DNA from: Stappia sp. 28M-7
GTDB lineage: Bacteria > Pseudomonadota > Alphaproteobacteria > Rhizobiales > Stappiaceae
DNA length: 64,000 bases
NCBI RefSeq assembly: GCF_014252955.1
Contig: NZ_JACMIA010000001.1
Span: 1,674,001-1,738,000, forward strand
Direction of reading: 5' to 3'
Shown here: positions 28,024-37,183 of the stretch, one piece after another
Layout of the letters: every line of letters begins with the position of its first letter
Numbering within the stretch: position 1 is the stretch's first letter
Translations under genes and position numbers: made by a program
Notes under the pieces: model-generated
Database searches by the model: none
The model's input: the letters and a program-made list of their open reading frames with translations, nothing else
What the model was told of the DNA's origin: nothing

Positions 28024-29355
28024 TTGGCACAAGCCGATAACAGGGGCGACCCCGCAGGCGGCGTTCCGGCGCGGGTGCGATCCGAAATCGCTCAGCGTGA
28101 AAGCGAGGCAGAGCGCCTGATCGGCTGGATCCAGCTGGCGATGGTGCTGTTCTTTGCAGTGCTTTACACGCTCGCGCCCCGGGCGGAAGGCGGCGGCGGA
28201 TTCAACTTCGTCCCCCTTGCTCTTGGCGCCTACTTCCTCTTCACGATCCTGCGCCTGGTCCTGTCGTACCGGATGGTCCTGCCGTTTTGGTATCTGGTGA
28301 TCTCGATCATCGTCGACGTGGCGCTGTTGTGCGGGCTGATCTTCTCTTTCCACATCCAGTACGCCCAGCCGGCAACCTTCTATCTGAAGGCGCCGACGCT
28401 GATGTATCTGTTCCTCTTCATATCGTTGCGGGCGCTGCGCTTCGAACCGCGCTTCGTGCTGATCACCGGTCTTGTCGGAGCGCTCGGCTGGGGAGCGCTC
28501 GTGCTCTACGCCATCGTCCAGGGCATGGGGACCATGTCCATCACCCGCAACTACGTTGAGTACCTGACCTCCAACGCGATCCTTATCGGCGCGGAACTGG
28601 ACAAGGTAATCGTCGTGCTCGGTGTCACGATGTGCCTCTCTGTCGCGCTTTACCGCGGTCGCAGGATGTTCTTCGAGGCGGTGCGCGATCATACGGCGGC
28701 CGAAGACCTGCGACGGTTCTTCGCGCCAGAGGTCGCCCGGTCGATCACCGGCGCCGAGGAGGAACTGGTGGCCGGGCAGGGCAGCCTGCGCGATGTCGCG
28801 GTCATGATGGTCGATATCCGCGGCTTTACCCGTATTGCGGCGAGCCTGCCTCCCGAGACCGTGATGGTGGTCCTCTCCCGATACCAGGAATCTGTGCTCG
28901 AGGTGATTGCGCGCCACGGCGGCGAAGTCGATAAGTTTCTCGGCGACGGAGTTCTTGCAACCTTCGGAGCTGCGCGGGCGAGCTCGACGGCGGTTGCGGA
29001 CGCCCTGCGCGCTGGCATTGAACTGCCGGAGACGTTTGCCGCCCTGGCGCCGGAACTTTCGGCTCTCGGCTGGCCGGAGCCATTGCGGGCAGGCGCGGCC
29101 ATTGCGTCCGGCCCGGTCACGGTCGGGGTCGTCGGTGCAGCCGGCCGGCTGGAGTTCACCGTTATCGGAGACGCGGTGAACCGGGCGGCAAAGCTGGAAG
29201 ATGCCAACAAGGGGCAGGGCTCCATCGTGCTTACGGACCGCGCGACGTATGAGGCTGCTCTCAAGCAGGGAACCCCGGATTTCGGGCCGGAAATTCGACC
29301 TTGTCAGGTCGTTCCCGGACTGTCCGAACCGCTCGATCTCGTTGTTCTCGCATGA
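28024..29355 (+). CDS. Membrane class III nucleotidyl cyclase
   Basis: A 443-residue protein with about six predicted TM helices in residues 35-220 and a C-terminal cyclase domain. Metal-binding aspartates are in VDIRGFT and GDGVLATFG. Substrate-determining residues are Lys in VDKFLGD and Thr in FTVIGDAVN, the class IIIb pattern predicting cAMP. The usual transition-state arginine appears as lysine in VNRAAKLE, a conservative change. TTG at 28024 is supported by GAGGGGAGGGG just upstream. It follows the metallo-hydrolase gene by 124 bp and is the last gene of the rightward run. Confidence 0.83.
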   Translation: MAQADNRGDPAGGVPARVRSEIAQRESEAERLIGWIQLAMVLFFAVLYTLAPRAEGGGGFNFVPLALGAYFLFTILRLVLSYRMVLPFWYLVISIIVDVALLCGLIFSFHIQYAQPATFYLKAPTLMYLFLFISLRALRFEPRFVLITGLVGALGWGALVLYAIVQGMGTMSITRNYVEYLTSNAILIGAELDKVIVVLGVTMCLSVALYRGRRMFFEAVRDHTAAEDLRRFFAPEVARSITGAEEELVAGQGSLRDVAVMMVDIRGFTRIAASLPPETVMVVLSRYQESVLEVIARHGGEVDKFLGDGVLATFGAARASSTAVADALRAGIELPETFAALAPELSALGWPEPLRAGAAIASGPVTVGVVGAAGRLEFTVIGDAVNRAAKLEDANKGQGSIVLTDRATYEAALKQGTPDFGPEIRPCQVVPGLSEPLDLVVLA

Positions 29356-29467
29356 CGTTAGGTCATGGATGGCAGGTGCTTGACCGGCCGGTCGCTTCCT
29401 GCCACCTCTTGCTCACCGATACGGTCCAAGGGAGTGCGCTGCACTTCGATACAATCAGGGAGTGAAC

Positions 29468-30235
29468 ATGAAGCTTGGGGAAGGGATTGCCGCTGTCGTA
29501 ACGGGCGGTGCGTCGGGCCTTGGTGCTGCTACGGCTCGCCGTCTTGCCGCCGCTGGCGTCAAGGTCACGCTGTTCGACATGAACGCGGAGCAAGGCGAGG
29601 CGATTGCCAAGGAAATCGGCGGCGCCTTCGTTGCGGTCGACGTGACCAGCAATGACAGCGTGAAGGCCGGCTTTGCCGTCGCTCGTGAGCATTTCGGCGT
29701 CGAGCGTATTCTCGTCAACTGCGCGGGCATCGCGCCGGTCGCCAAGACCACCTCGCGCGGCGAGCCGCATCCGCTGGACATGTTCGAGAAGGTCATTGCG
29801 GTCAACCTGGTCGGTACCTTCCGCTGCATCGCGCATTCGTCGACGGCGATGGTGGAACTCGACCCCATCACGGCGGATGGCGAGCGCGGCGTGATCGTCT
29901 CCACCGCCTCGGTCGCGGCTTTCGACGGCCAGATCGGACAGGTCGCCTATGCCGCCTCCAAGGGCGGTGTTGCAGCCTCGACGCTGCCGATCGCTCGTGA
30001 CCTGTCGAAGTCCGGCATTCGCGTCATGACCATCGCTCCGGGCATCTTCGAGACGCCGATGTTGCTCGGCCTGTCGCAGGAAGTGCAGGACTCGCTCGGC
30101 CAGCAGGTGCCGTTCCCCTCGCGGCTCGGCCGCCCAGCGGAATATGCGGACCTCGTCGCTGCGATCTGCGAGAACCCGATGCTCAATGGCGAGACGATCC
30201 GTCTGGATGGTGCGATCCGCATGGCACCGCGCTGA
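29468..30235 (+). CDS. Short-chain dehydrogenase, 3-hydroxyacyl-CoA dehydrogenase type 2-like
   Basis: A 255-residue NAD-dependent oxidoreductase. It has the TGGASGLG cofactor loop, DMNAEQ (an acidic residue favouring NAD), NCAGIA and the YAASKGG catalytic Tyr-Lys pair. The later region APGIFETPMLLGL, PFPSRLGRP and GETIRLDGAIRM closely fits bacterial HSD10-like enzymes that oxidise 3-hydroxyacyl-CoA or 2-methyl-3-hydroxybutyryl-CoA. The ATG at 29468 has AGGGAG five bases upstream. Its last codons and stop form the first unit of a 35-bp tandem repeat. Confidence 0.88.
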   Translation: MKLGEGIAAVVTGGASGLGAATARRLAAAGVKVTLFDMNAEQGEAIAKEIGGAFVAVDVTSNDSVKAGFAVAREHFGVERILVNCAGIAPVAKTTSRGEPHPLDMFEKVIAVNLVGTFRCIAHSSTAMVELDPITADGERGVIVSTASVAAFDGQIGQVAYAASKGGVAASTLPIARDLSKSGIRVMTIAPGIFETPMLLGLSQEVQDSLGQQVPFPSRLGRPAEYADLVAAICENPMLNGETIRLDGAIRMAPR

Positions 30236-30347
30236 TGCGCAGGTGCCTGCAGAGGCTAGCACCGCGCTGATGCGCAGGTGCCTGCAGAGGCTAGCACCGC
30301 GCTGATGCGCAGGTGCCTCAGATGGTTGGCACCGTATTCATGAGCAC
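30224..30347. repeat. 35-bp direct tandem repeat, about 3.5 units
   Basis: Units start at 30224, 30259, 30294 and 30329. The first two are identical; the third matches for its first 25 bases; the fourth is short and degenerate. Each full unit starts GCACCGCGCTGA, the last three codons and stop of the SDR gene, so the repeat looks like tandem duplication of the gene's 3' end. Confidence 0.9.
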
Positions 30348-30353
30348 AAAATG

Positions 30354-30386
30354 AAACCGGCCGCCCAATGGGCGGCCGGTTTTTTC
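30354..30386. terminator. Bidirectional intrinsic terminator between the SDR gene and ilvD
   Basis: A perfect 13-bp stem (arms 30354-30366 and 30370-30382, loop AAT) runs directly into a T-tract rightward (30380-30385) and into CATTTTG leftward. It lies 20 bp from the ilvD stop, so it can serve both convergent genes. Confidence 0.88.
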
Positions 30387-30405
30387 GTATTCAGCGGCTG
30401 GTGGC

Positions 30406-32250
30406 TCAGTCGACGCGGCGCACAGCACCTTCTGCGGCCGAGGTCGCAAGCAGCGCATAGGCCTTCAGGGCCGTGGAGATCTTGCGCGTGCGCTTCTCAC
30501 CCGGCTTCCAGGCATCCGCGCCCTTGGCTTCCATCTCCGCGCGGCGACGTGCCATTTCCTCGTCAGAGACGACGAGATGGATCGTGCGGTTCGGGATGTC
30601 GATCTCGAGCGTGTCGCCCTCCATCGCAAGGCCGATCTCGCCGCCTTCCGCCGCTTCCGGCGAAACGTGGCCGATGGACAGGCCCGAGGTACCGCCGGAG
30701 AAGCGCCCGTCGGTGACGAGGGCGCACTTCTTGCCGAGGCCCTTCGACTTCAGATAGCTCGTCGGGTAGAGCATTTCCTGCATGCCGGGGCCGCCACGCG
30801 GACCTTCGTAGCGGATCAGCACCACATCACCTGCTTCGATCTTGCCGGTCAGGATGCCGCTGACGGCGCTGTCCTGGCTTTCGAAGATGCGGACGCGACC
30901 GGTGAACTTGAGGATGGACTCGTCGACACCCGCCGTCTTCACGATGCAGCCATCGCGGGCGATGTTGCCGTAGAGAACCGCAAGCCCGCCGTCCTGGGAG
31001 TAGGCATGCTCCTTGGCGCGGATCACCCCCTTCTCGCGGTCGGTATCGACGCTGTCATAGCGGCAATCCTGGGAGAATGCGGTCTGGCTGGGGATGCCTG
31101 CCGGACCGGCGCGGAAGAAGTCGTGAACGCTCTGGCTGGTCGTACGCTTGACGTCCCAGCGATCCAGCGCATCGGCAACGCTCGGCGAATGGACCATCGG
31201 CAGCGACGTGTCCAGCAGGCCGGCACGGTCGAGTTCGCCGAGAATGCCCATGATGCCGCCGGCTCGGTGCACATCTTCCATGTGAACATGCGAGACCGAC
31301 GGAGCGACCTTGCAGAGCACCGGCACCTTGCGCGACAGCTTGTCGATGTCTGCCATCGTGAAGTCGATCTCGCCTTCGCGCGCCGCGGCCAGCAGATGCA
31401 GGACGGTGTTGGTCGAGCCGCCCATGGCAATGTCGAGCGACATGGCGTTGTGGAAGGCTTGGCGGTTGGCAATCGAGCGCGGCAGCACGCTCTCGTCGTC
31501 CTGCTCATAGTAGCGGCGGGTGACGTCGACGATCAGGTGGCCGGCCTCGACGAACAGTCGCTTGCGGTCCGCGTGGGTGGCGAGCGTCGAGCCATTGCCC
31601 GGCAGCGACAGGCCGAGAGCCTCGGTGAGGCAGTTCATCGAGTTGGCGGTGAACATGCCGGAGCAGGAGCCGCAGGTGGGGCAGGCGGACCGCTCGATGG
31701 CCTGAACGTCCTCGTCCGACATGCTGTCGTCGGCAGCGGCGACCATTGCATCGACCAGGTCGAGGTGGCGCTCCTTGCCGTCCGCCAGCTTCACCTTGCC
31801 GGCTTCCATCGGACCGCCCGAGACGAACACGACCGGGATATTGAGGCGCATCGCGGCCATCAGCATGCCGGGGGTGATCTTGTCGCAGTTGGAGATGCAG
31901 ACCATGGCGTCGGCGCAATGCGCGTTGACCATGTACTCGACGCTGTCGGCGATGATCTCGCGCGAGGGCAGCGAGTAAAGCATGCCGTCATGGCCCATCG
32001 CGATGCCGTCGTCGACGGCGATCGTGTTGAACTCCTTGGCGACGCCGCCGGCAGCCTCGATCTCGCGAGCGACCAGCTGGCCGAGGTCCTTGAGGTGCAC
32101 GTGGCCCGGCACGAACTGGGTGAAGGAATTGACCACGGCGATGATCGGCTTGCCGAAGTCTCCGTCCTTCATGCCTGTGGCACGCCACAGGCCGCGCGCG
32201 CCCGCCATGTTGCGTCCGTGGGTGGTGGTTCTGGACCGGTAAGTCGGCAT
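30406..32250 (-). CDS. ilvD: Dihydroxy-acid dehydratase
   Basis: A 614-residue enzyme that dehydrates 2,3-dihydroxy-isovalerate and 2,3-dihydroxy-3-methylvalerate in valine and isoleucine synthesis. It is full length. It has the iron-sulfur ligand regions [12 protein letters not shown] and [19 protein letters not shown], and the C-terminal [23 protein letters not shown] motif. ATG at 32250 has GAGG seven bases upstream. The three cluster cysteines are present. The gene stands alone between a terminator and the liv-type operon. Confidence 0.97.
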   Translation of the reverse strand: MPTYRSRTTTHGRNMAGARGLWRATGMKDGDFGKPIIAVVNSFTQFVPGHVHLKDLGQLVAREIEAAGGVAKEFNTIAVDDGIAMGHDGMLYSLPSREIIADSVEYMVNAHCADAMVCISNCDKITPGMLMAAMRLNIPVVFVSGGPMEAGKVKLADGKERHLDLVDAMVAAADDSMSDEDVQAIERSACPTCGSCSGMFTANSMNCLTEALGLSLPGNGSTLATHADRKRLFVEAGHLIVDVTRRYYEQDDESVLPRSIANRQAFHNAMSLDIAMGGSTNTVLHLLAAAREGEIDFTMADIDKLSRKVPVLCKVAPSVSHVHMEDVHRAGGIMGILGELDRAGLLDTSLPMVHSPSVADALDRWDVKRTTSQSVHDFFRAGPAGIPSQTAFSQDCRYDSVDTDREKGVIRAKEHAYSQDGGLAVLYGNIARDGCIVKTAGVDESILKFTGRVRIFESQDSAVSGILTGKIEAGDVVLIRYEGPRGGPGMQEMLYPTSYLKSKGLGKKCALVTDGRFSGGTSGLSIGHVSPEAAEGGEIGLAMEGDTLEIDIPNRTIHLVVSDEEMARRRAEMEAKGADAWKPGEKRTRKISTALKAYALLATSAAEGAVRRVD

Positions 32251-32419
32251 GCTCGCCTCGATCAGTTCGTATGACTATTAGTTTGGAAGGATGGGGTACG
32301 AGATCGGAACCGCCGACGCAAGGAAATTGCGGGACGGGCTCGCAATACGGCCATGCATTGCGCGCAAGGGTGCCGGATCGGGGATACCGATCTCTCGCAA
32401 TGGCTGAAATTAGCGGTTT
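32251..32419. other. Intergenic region upstream of ilvD
   Basis: A 169-bp gap between ilvD and the 3' end of the liv-type operon. It should contain the ilvD promoter. I see no convincing terminator, leader peptide or palindrome. Confidence 0.4.
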
Positions 32420-33130
32420 TTACACGCTGAGATAGCGCTCGCGGATCGTCGGGTCAGCCTTCAACTCGGCGCTGGTACCGCTCCAGGCGACTTGCCCCTT
32501 CTCGACCACCACATGCCGGTCGGCCAGAACCTCCAGCGCCTCGACATTCTTGTCGACCACGAGGATCGACTGGCCGTCACCCTTGAGCCTTTCGAGGCAG
32601 GCCCAGATCTCCGCGCGGATCAGCGGAGCCAAGCCTTCAGTCGCCTCGTCGAGGATGAGGAGTTTCGGGTTGGTCATCAGCGCCCGGCCGATGGCGAGCA
32701 TCTGCTGCTCGCCGCCGGAAAGCTGGTTGCCCATATTGGAGCGGCGCTCTTTGAGCCGCGGAAAGAACTCGTAGACCCGCGACAGGGACCAGCCGGGCGT
32801 TGCGCCGAACCGGTTCGCGGAGGTGGCGACGAGGTTCTCTTCCACCGATAGGGTCGGGAACACCTGACGGCCCTCCGGCACCAGGCCGATCCCGCATTGT
32901 GCGATCCGATAGGAGGGCGCGCCCGTCAGATCCGCTCCTTCGAAGCGGATCCGGCCATTGCTGGCCGTCATCATTCCCATCAGCGTGCGGATGGTCGTGG
33001 TCTTGCCCATGCCGTTGCGGCCCATCAGCGTCACGACTTCGCCGGTGCCGACGGTGAAGCTCATGCCGAACAGCACCTGCGCCGCGCCATAGGCGGCCTC
33101 GATGCCGTCCAGTTCCAGCAGATGGCTCAT
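32420..33130 (-). CDS. livF: Branched-chain amino acid-type ABC transporter ATPase LivF
   Basis: A 236-residue ATPase with Walker A GRNGMGKTT, signature LSGGEQQM, Walker B LLILDEATEGLAP and H-loop ILVVDKN (Asn-containing variant, common in LivF). The start at ATG 33130 overlaps the livG stop by one base (TGATG); a longer frame runs back inside livG. With LivG it powers a heterodimeric importer. It is the last gene of the five-gene operon. Confidence 0.93.
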   Translation of the reverse strand: MSHLLELDGIEAAYGAAQVLFGMSFTVGTGEVVTLMGRNGMGKTTTIRTLMGMMTASNGRIRFEGADLTGAPSYRIAQCGIGLVPEGRQVFPTLSVEENLVATSANRFGATPGWSLSRVYEFFPRLKERRSNMGNQLSGGEQQMLAIGRALMTNPKLLILDEATEGLAPLIRAEIWACLERLKGDGQSILVVDKNVEALEVLADRHVVVEKGQVAWSGTSAELKADPTIRERYLSV

Positions 33131-33882
33131 CAGGCGGCCTCCTCGCCAAGATAGGCTTCCCGCACCTTGGTGCTGGCGCGGATCTGGTCCGGCGTGCCGG
33201 TCTCGATGATCTGTCCGTAGACGAGCACCGAGATCCGGTCGGCGAGCGCGAAAACCGCACTCATGTCGTGTTCGACCAGAAGCATCGCGTAGCGCCCCTT
33301 CAATTGGCCGAGGACCTCGACCAGACGGTCGGTCTCCTCGCGGCCAGTACCGGCCATCGGCTCGTCGAGAAGCAGCAGCTTGGGCTCGCAAGCCATGGCG
33401 ATGGCAAGCTCCAGCGCGCGCTTTTCCCCATGCGACAGGATGCCGGCCGGCAGGTCAGCGCGATGCGAAAGGCCGAGTTCTGCGAGGCAGGCGAGCGCGC
33501 GGTCATTGAGGTCGCGGTCGCGCGAGACGTTGCGCAGAAAGCGGAACGAATGGCCCTGTTTCGCCTGCAGCGCCAGAGCGACGTTCTCGCGGGCGGTGAA
33601 GGCAGGCAGGATCTCGGTGATCTGGAACGAGCGCGCAAGCCCGGCACGCGCCCTTGCATGCATCGGCAGATGGGTCACGTCCTCCCCGGCGAAGCGGATG
33701 CTGCCTCCGTCCGGGCGCAGCGAGCCGGAAATCTGACCGATCAGCGTGGTCTTGCCGGCGCCGTTCGGACCGATGATCGCGTGGATTTCGCCGGGCAGTA
33801 CGTCGAGAGAGACGTGGTCGGTGACCTTGAGCGCGCCATAGGCCTTGGTGAGGTCCTGAAGCTGCAGGATCGGATCAGCCAT
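33130..33882 (-). CDS. livG: Branched-chain amino acid-type ABC transporter ATPase LivG
   Basis: A 250-residue ATPase. Walker A is GPNGAGKTT, the signature region is ILSHGEKRALELAIAM (the LSHGE variant usual for LivG), and Walker B is LLLLDEPMAG, followed by MLLVEHD. It ends with a YGQIIETGTPDQIRA segment. It overlaps livM by 8 bp and livF by 1 bp, so the three genes are translationally coupled. Confidence 0.93.
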   Translation of the reverse strand: MADPILQLQDLTKAYGALKVTDHVSLDVLPGEIHAIIGPNGAGKTTLIGQISGSLRPDGGSIRFAGEDVTHLPMHARARAGLARSFQITEILPAFTARENVALALQAKQGHSFRFLRNVSRDRDLNDRALACLAELGLSHRADLPAGILSHGEKRALELAIAMACEPKLLLLDEPMAGTGREETDRLVEVLGQLKGRYAMLLVEHDMSAVFALADRISVLVYGQIIETGTPDQIRASTKVREAYLGEEAA

Positions 33883-34876
33883 TCTTGCGTCCTCCGCCGA
33901 GCATTGCGGTCAGGCCGCCCTTGCCGAACAGCACGACCAGGACGAGGAGCGGGCCGAAGATCAGCCGCCAGTGTTCGGTGAAAAGTGCCAGCACCTCTTC
34001 CAGTATGAGGAAGCTTGCGGCCCCGACGATGGAGCCTGCGAGCGAACCGAGACCGCCGAGTACCACCATGACGATGAGTTCGCCCGACCGGTGCCAGGAC
34101 ATGTAGGCCGGCGACACGAAGTTTGTGGCATTGGCCAGCAGCGCACCGGCAACACCGGCCATCATTCCCGCGATCACATAGGCGACCAGCCGGTACCAGT
34201 AGGGATCGATGCCGACGGCCCGCAGCCGCATCTCGCTCTGCTTGGCGCCCTGCAGAACCCGGCCGAAACGGGAAGCGACGATGACCCGGGCGATGACATA
34301 GCTCAGCATCAGCATGCCAAGGACGACATAGTAGAACGTTGTCCGGTCGCCGAGGACGGAAGCGCCGAAGATCTCGGTGCGGCCCCAGATGGTCAGCCCG
34401 TCGTCGCCGCCGTAGGCGGAGAGAGACGTGGCCGTATAATAGGCCATCTGACCGAAGGCGAGGGTGATCATGATGAAGTAGACGCCGCGCGTCTTCAGGC
34501 TGATCGCGCCGGTAATCGCGGCGAACAGGCCGCAGACGAGCAGGGTGACGGGGAGCGAGATAGTCACGTCCCAGTAGCCGTGCTCGGCCAGGATGCCCAC
34601 GCTATAGGCGCCAAGGCCCAGATAGGCCGCATGGCCGAAGCTGACGAGAGCGCCGAATCCGAGGATCAGCGACAGGCTGAGGGCCGCGATGGCAAATATC
34701 ATCACGCGGATGGTGAAGAAGACGAAGAACGTATCTTCCAGCACGATGGCCACCGGCGGCAGCAGGGCAAACAGGAGAAACGCGACGCCAGCGATCAGCG
34801 TCTCGCGAGAACGCCCCGGTGCAGGGGGAGCTGCACTCGTTGCGGGCTCTGTCGTGGAGAGGGGACTTGCAGTCAT
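33875..34876 (-). CDS. livM: Branched-chain amino acid-type ABC transporter permease LivM
   Basis: A 333-residue inner-membrane permease with eight to ten hydrophobic helices. It has the LivM hallmarks LSLILGFGALVSFGHAAYLGLGAYS and GVYFIMITLAFGQMAYY, and the cytoplasmic GIDPYWYRLVAYVIAGMMAGVAGAL. ATG at 34876 with GGAGG eight bases upstream is preferred to an in-frame GTG at 34891. It sits four bases after the livH stop. Confidence 0.92.
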   Translation of the reverse strand: MTASPLSTTEPATSAAPPAPGRSRETLIAGVAFLLFALLPPVAIVLEDTFFVFFTIRVMIFAIAALSLSLILGFGALVSFGHAAYLGLGAYSVGILAEHGYWDVTISLPVTLLVCGLFAAITGAISLKTRGVYFIMITLAFGQMAYYTATSLSAYGGDDGLTIWGRTEIFGASVLGDRTTFYYVVLGMLMLSYVIARVIVASRFGRVLQGAKQSEMRLRAVGIDPYWYRLVAYVIAGMMAGVAGALLANATNFVSPAYMSWHRSGELIVMVVLGGLGSLAGSIVGAASFLILEEVLALFTEHWRLIFGPLLVLVVLFGKGGLTAMLGGGRKNG

Positions 34877-34880
34877 CGGC

Positions 34881-35804
34881 TCAGCCTCCACGTGCCGGGA
34901 AGAGGCCGGTCGGCCGGAAGAACAGGACCGCAGCCATCAGGAGATAGATCAGCATCGAGGCGATGGCCGGGCCGACGCTGTTGGCGGCAGACGGCGACAT
35001 CACCAGCTTGGCAATGTCGGTGGCAAAGCCTCGGCCGAGCGTGTCGACGAGCCCGACGATCAGCGCAGCGATGAAGGCGCCGCGGATCGAGCCGATGCCG
35101 CCGATCACGATGACAACGAAGGCCAGGATCAGGAGGTTGTCGCCCATGCCCGGCTCGACGACCAGGATCGGCGCGGCGAGAATGCCGGCAAAGCCGGCAA
35201 GCATGGTGCCGAAGCCGAAGACCAGCATGAAGAGGCGGCGGATGTCGACGCCCAGTGCCGCGACCATCGGCGCGTTGGTGGCGCCGGCGCGCACCAGCAT
35301 ACCGGCGCGGGTGCGGGTGACGAGGATGTAGAGCACGGCCGCAACGACCAGGCCGGCAACGATCAGCGCGATGCGGTAGACCGGATAGAGCAGGCCGTCC
35401 ATCAGCTCGAAGGAACCGCTCAGCAGGTCCGGCATCGGCAGGGTCAGCGGGGTCGAGCCCCAGACCGTGCGGACCGCCTCGTTGAGAAACAGAATGATGC
35501 CGAAGGTCGCGAGCACCTGATCCAGGTGGTCTCGATCGTAGAGGTGTCGGAAGACCAGCAGCTCAAGCACAAGACCAACGACCAGTGCGCCGAGCATGCC
35601 GAACAGCAGGGCGCCCCAGAAGGTGCCGGTAAGGCTGTATCCGGTGACGGCGAGATAGGCGCCGAGCATGTACTGGACGCCGTGCGCCAGGTTGATGAAG
35701 TCCATGACGCCGAAGACCAGCGTCAGTCCAGCGGCGATCAGGAACAGCAGGATGCCGAGTTGCAGGCCGTTCAGCGTCTGGACGGCAAGAAGGGTGGCGC
35801 TCAA
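34881..35804 (-). CDS. livH: Branched-chain amino acid-type ABC transporter permease LivH
   Basis: A 307-residue inner-membrane permease. LNGLQLGILLFLIAAGLTLVFGVMDFINLAHG is the canonical LivH N-terminus. I start it at TTG 35804, with GACGAGG upstream, because the ATG of the longer frame at 35879 lies inside a stable hairpin and lacks a ribosome-binding site. The chosen length is normal for LivH. The start codon remains the least certain point. Confidence 0.85.
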   Translation of the reverse strand: MSATLLAVQTLNGLQLGILLFLIAAGLTLVFGVMDFINLAHGVQYMLGAYLAVTGYSLTGTFWGALLFGMLGALVVGLVLELLVFRHLYDRDHLDQVLATFGIILFLNEAVRTVWGSTPLTLPMPDLLSGSFELMDGLLYPVYRIALIVAGLVVAAVLYILVTRTRAGMLVRAGATNAPMVAALGVDIRRLFMLVFGFGTMLAGFAGILAAPILVVEPGMGDNLLILAFVVIVIGGIGSIRGAFIAALIVGLVDTLGRGFATDIAKLVMSPSAANSVGPAIASMLIYLLMAAVLFFRPTGLFPARGG

Positions 35805-35860
35805 CGGACCGGCCTCGTCGGTTGCGCAAGCTTTGCGGTGGGATGGGGTCGGGCGAAAGT

Positions 35861-35890
35861 CCCGCCGGGGCGTGCACATGCCCCGGCGGG
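35861..35890 (-). terminator. Hairpin between the binding-protein gene and livH
   Basis: A perfect 11-bp stem (CCCGCCGGGGC, eight-base loop, GCCCCGGCGGG) begins 8 bp after the stop of the binding-protein gene. It has no T-tract. Such hairpins commonly protect the upstream message and cut read-through, so the binding protein is made in excess over the membrane components. Confidence 0.65.
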
Positions 35891-35898
35891 GAACTGCA

Positions 35899-37065
35899 TC
35901 AGTTCATTCCGCACTCGCCGACATAGGCGTCGATCTTGTCGTCGAACACCATCTCGACGGTCTCTGTGGCATACTTGCCGTCGTCGCGCTTCACGGCCTT
36001 CACCACATACACGTCCTGGATCGGGAAGTGGTTGGTGTTGAACTTGAACTCGCCGCGCACGCTTTCGAACGGAGCTTCCTTCATCGCGGCCATCAGCTTG
36101 GCCTTGTCGGCCTTGCCGCCGGCCTTCTTCACGGCGCCGTCGATCAGGCGTGCCGCGTCGTAGCCCTGCGAGGCGTAGATGGACGGCACGTAGCCGTATT
36201 CAGCTTCGAAGGCGGCGACGAAGGCCTTGTTGGCCTCGTTGTCGAGGTTCGGCGCCCACTGCGCGCCCGACAGCAGGCCGAGTGCGGTGTCCTGGGTTGC
36301 CGGCAGTGTCGTCTCGTCGACGGTGAAGGCCGACAGGAACGGCACCTGACCGGACAGGCCGGCCTGGGCATACTGCTTGACGAGGTTGACGCCCATGCCG
36401 CCCGGCATGAACACGAACACGGCGTCCGGCTTGGCCGCGGCGATCTTGGTCAGCTCCGAGGAGAAGTCGAGCTGGCCGAGCTGCGTGTACATCTCGTCGA
36501 CGATTTCGCCCTTGAAGTAGCGCTTGAAGCCGGCGAGCGAGTCCTTACCAGCCTGGTAGTTCGGCGCCATGATGACCATGCGCTTGTAGCCGGCGTCCTC
36601 GGCATACTTGCCCATCGCCTCATGGTTCTGGTCGTTCTGGTAGGACGTGGTGAAGAAGTAGGGCGAGCAGGCCTTGCCGGCGATCGGCGAAGGACCGGCA
36701 TTGCCGCCGACGAAGATCGTCTCGGCATCGATGATCGGCTTGTAGACGGCCATCATCACGTTGGAGAAGACGATGCCGGCCAGCATGTCGACCTGGTCGC
36801 GCTCGATCAGGCCGCGCACCTTGGTCAGGGCCGCATCCGGCTTCAACTCGTCGTCGACCACCAGAACCTCGGTGTCGAGACCGCCGAGCTTGCCGCCTGC
36901 CTGCTTCACGCCGAGCAGGAAGCCATCGCGCATGTGCTCGCCAAGTGCGGCCGGCGGGCCGGACAAGGTGGCGAGGAATCCGATCTTCAGGCTTTCGGCC
37001 TGAGCGGCCATGCCGGTCAGGCCAAGCGCCGCTGCGGCTACTGCCGCCGTGAACATACGCTTCAT
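35899..37065 (-). CDS. Periplasmic binding protein, LivK/type I family, probably for an aromatic acid
   Basis: A 388-residue exported protein. The signal peptide MKRMFTAAVAAAALGLTGMAAQA is followed by ESLKIGFLATLSGPPAALGEHMRDGFLLGVKQAGGKLGG, typical of the Leu/Ile/Val-binding family. It has two lobes (GYKRMVIMAPNYQAGKD and PDAVFVFMPGG) and C-terminal cysteine ECGMN. It is the first gene of the importer operon. The palindrome upstream matches that of the aromatic-CoA cluster, so the ligand is more likely 2-aminobenzoate or a related acid than a branched-chain amino acid. That is an inference. Confidence 0.9.
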   Translation of the reverse strand: MKRMFTAAVAAAALGLTGMAAQAESLKIGFLATLSGPPAALGEHMRDGFLLGVKQAGGKLGGLDTEVLVVDDELKPDAALTKVRGLIERDQVDMLAGIVFSNVMMAVYKPIIDAETIFVGGNAGPSPIAGKACSPYFFTTSYQNDQNHEAMGKYAEDAGYKRMVIMAPNYQAGKDSLAGFKRYFKGEIVDEMYTQLGQLDFSSELTKIAAAKPDAVFVFMPGGMGVNLVKQYAQAGLSGQVPFLSAFTVDETTLPATQDTALGLLSGAQWAPNLDNEANKAFVAAFEAEYGYVPSIYASQGYDAARLIDGAVKKAGGKADKAKLMAAMKEAPFESVRGEFKFNTNHFPIQDVYVVKAVKRDDGKYATETVEMVFDDKIDAYVGECGMN

Positions 37066-37183
37066 TCTAGTCTCCCCTCAGGACCGCCCGCATCGAGGCC
37101 CCCTGGCCCCTGCGTGCATCTGGATGGCATATGGTCGTTATCGCGGCTGTTTGGCCGCACCCGCTCTCCCGGCGGTCTGGAAA

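Noticed and set aside
30224-30347. Possible CRISPR-like array
   Set aside because: Units of 35 bp abut directly without spacers and derive from the end of the neighbouring gene, so it is a plain tandem duplication.
35805-35879. N-terminal extension of LivH from ATG 35879
   Set aside because: The ATG lies in the loop of a perfect hairpin, has no ribosome-binding site, and the extra 25 residues do not resemble LivH.
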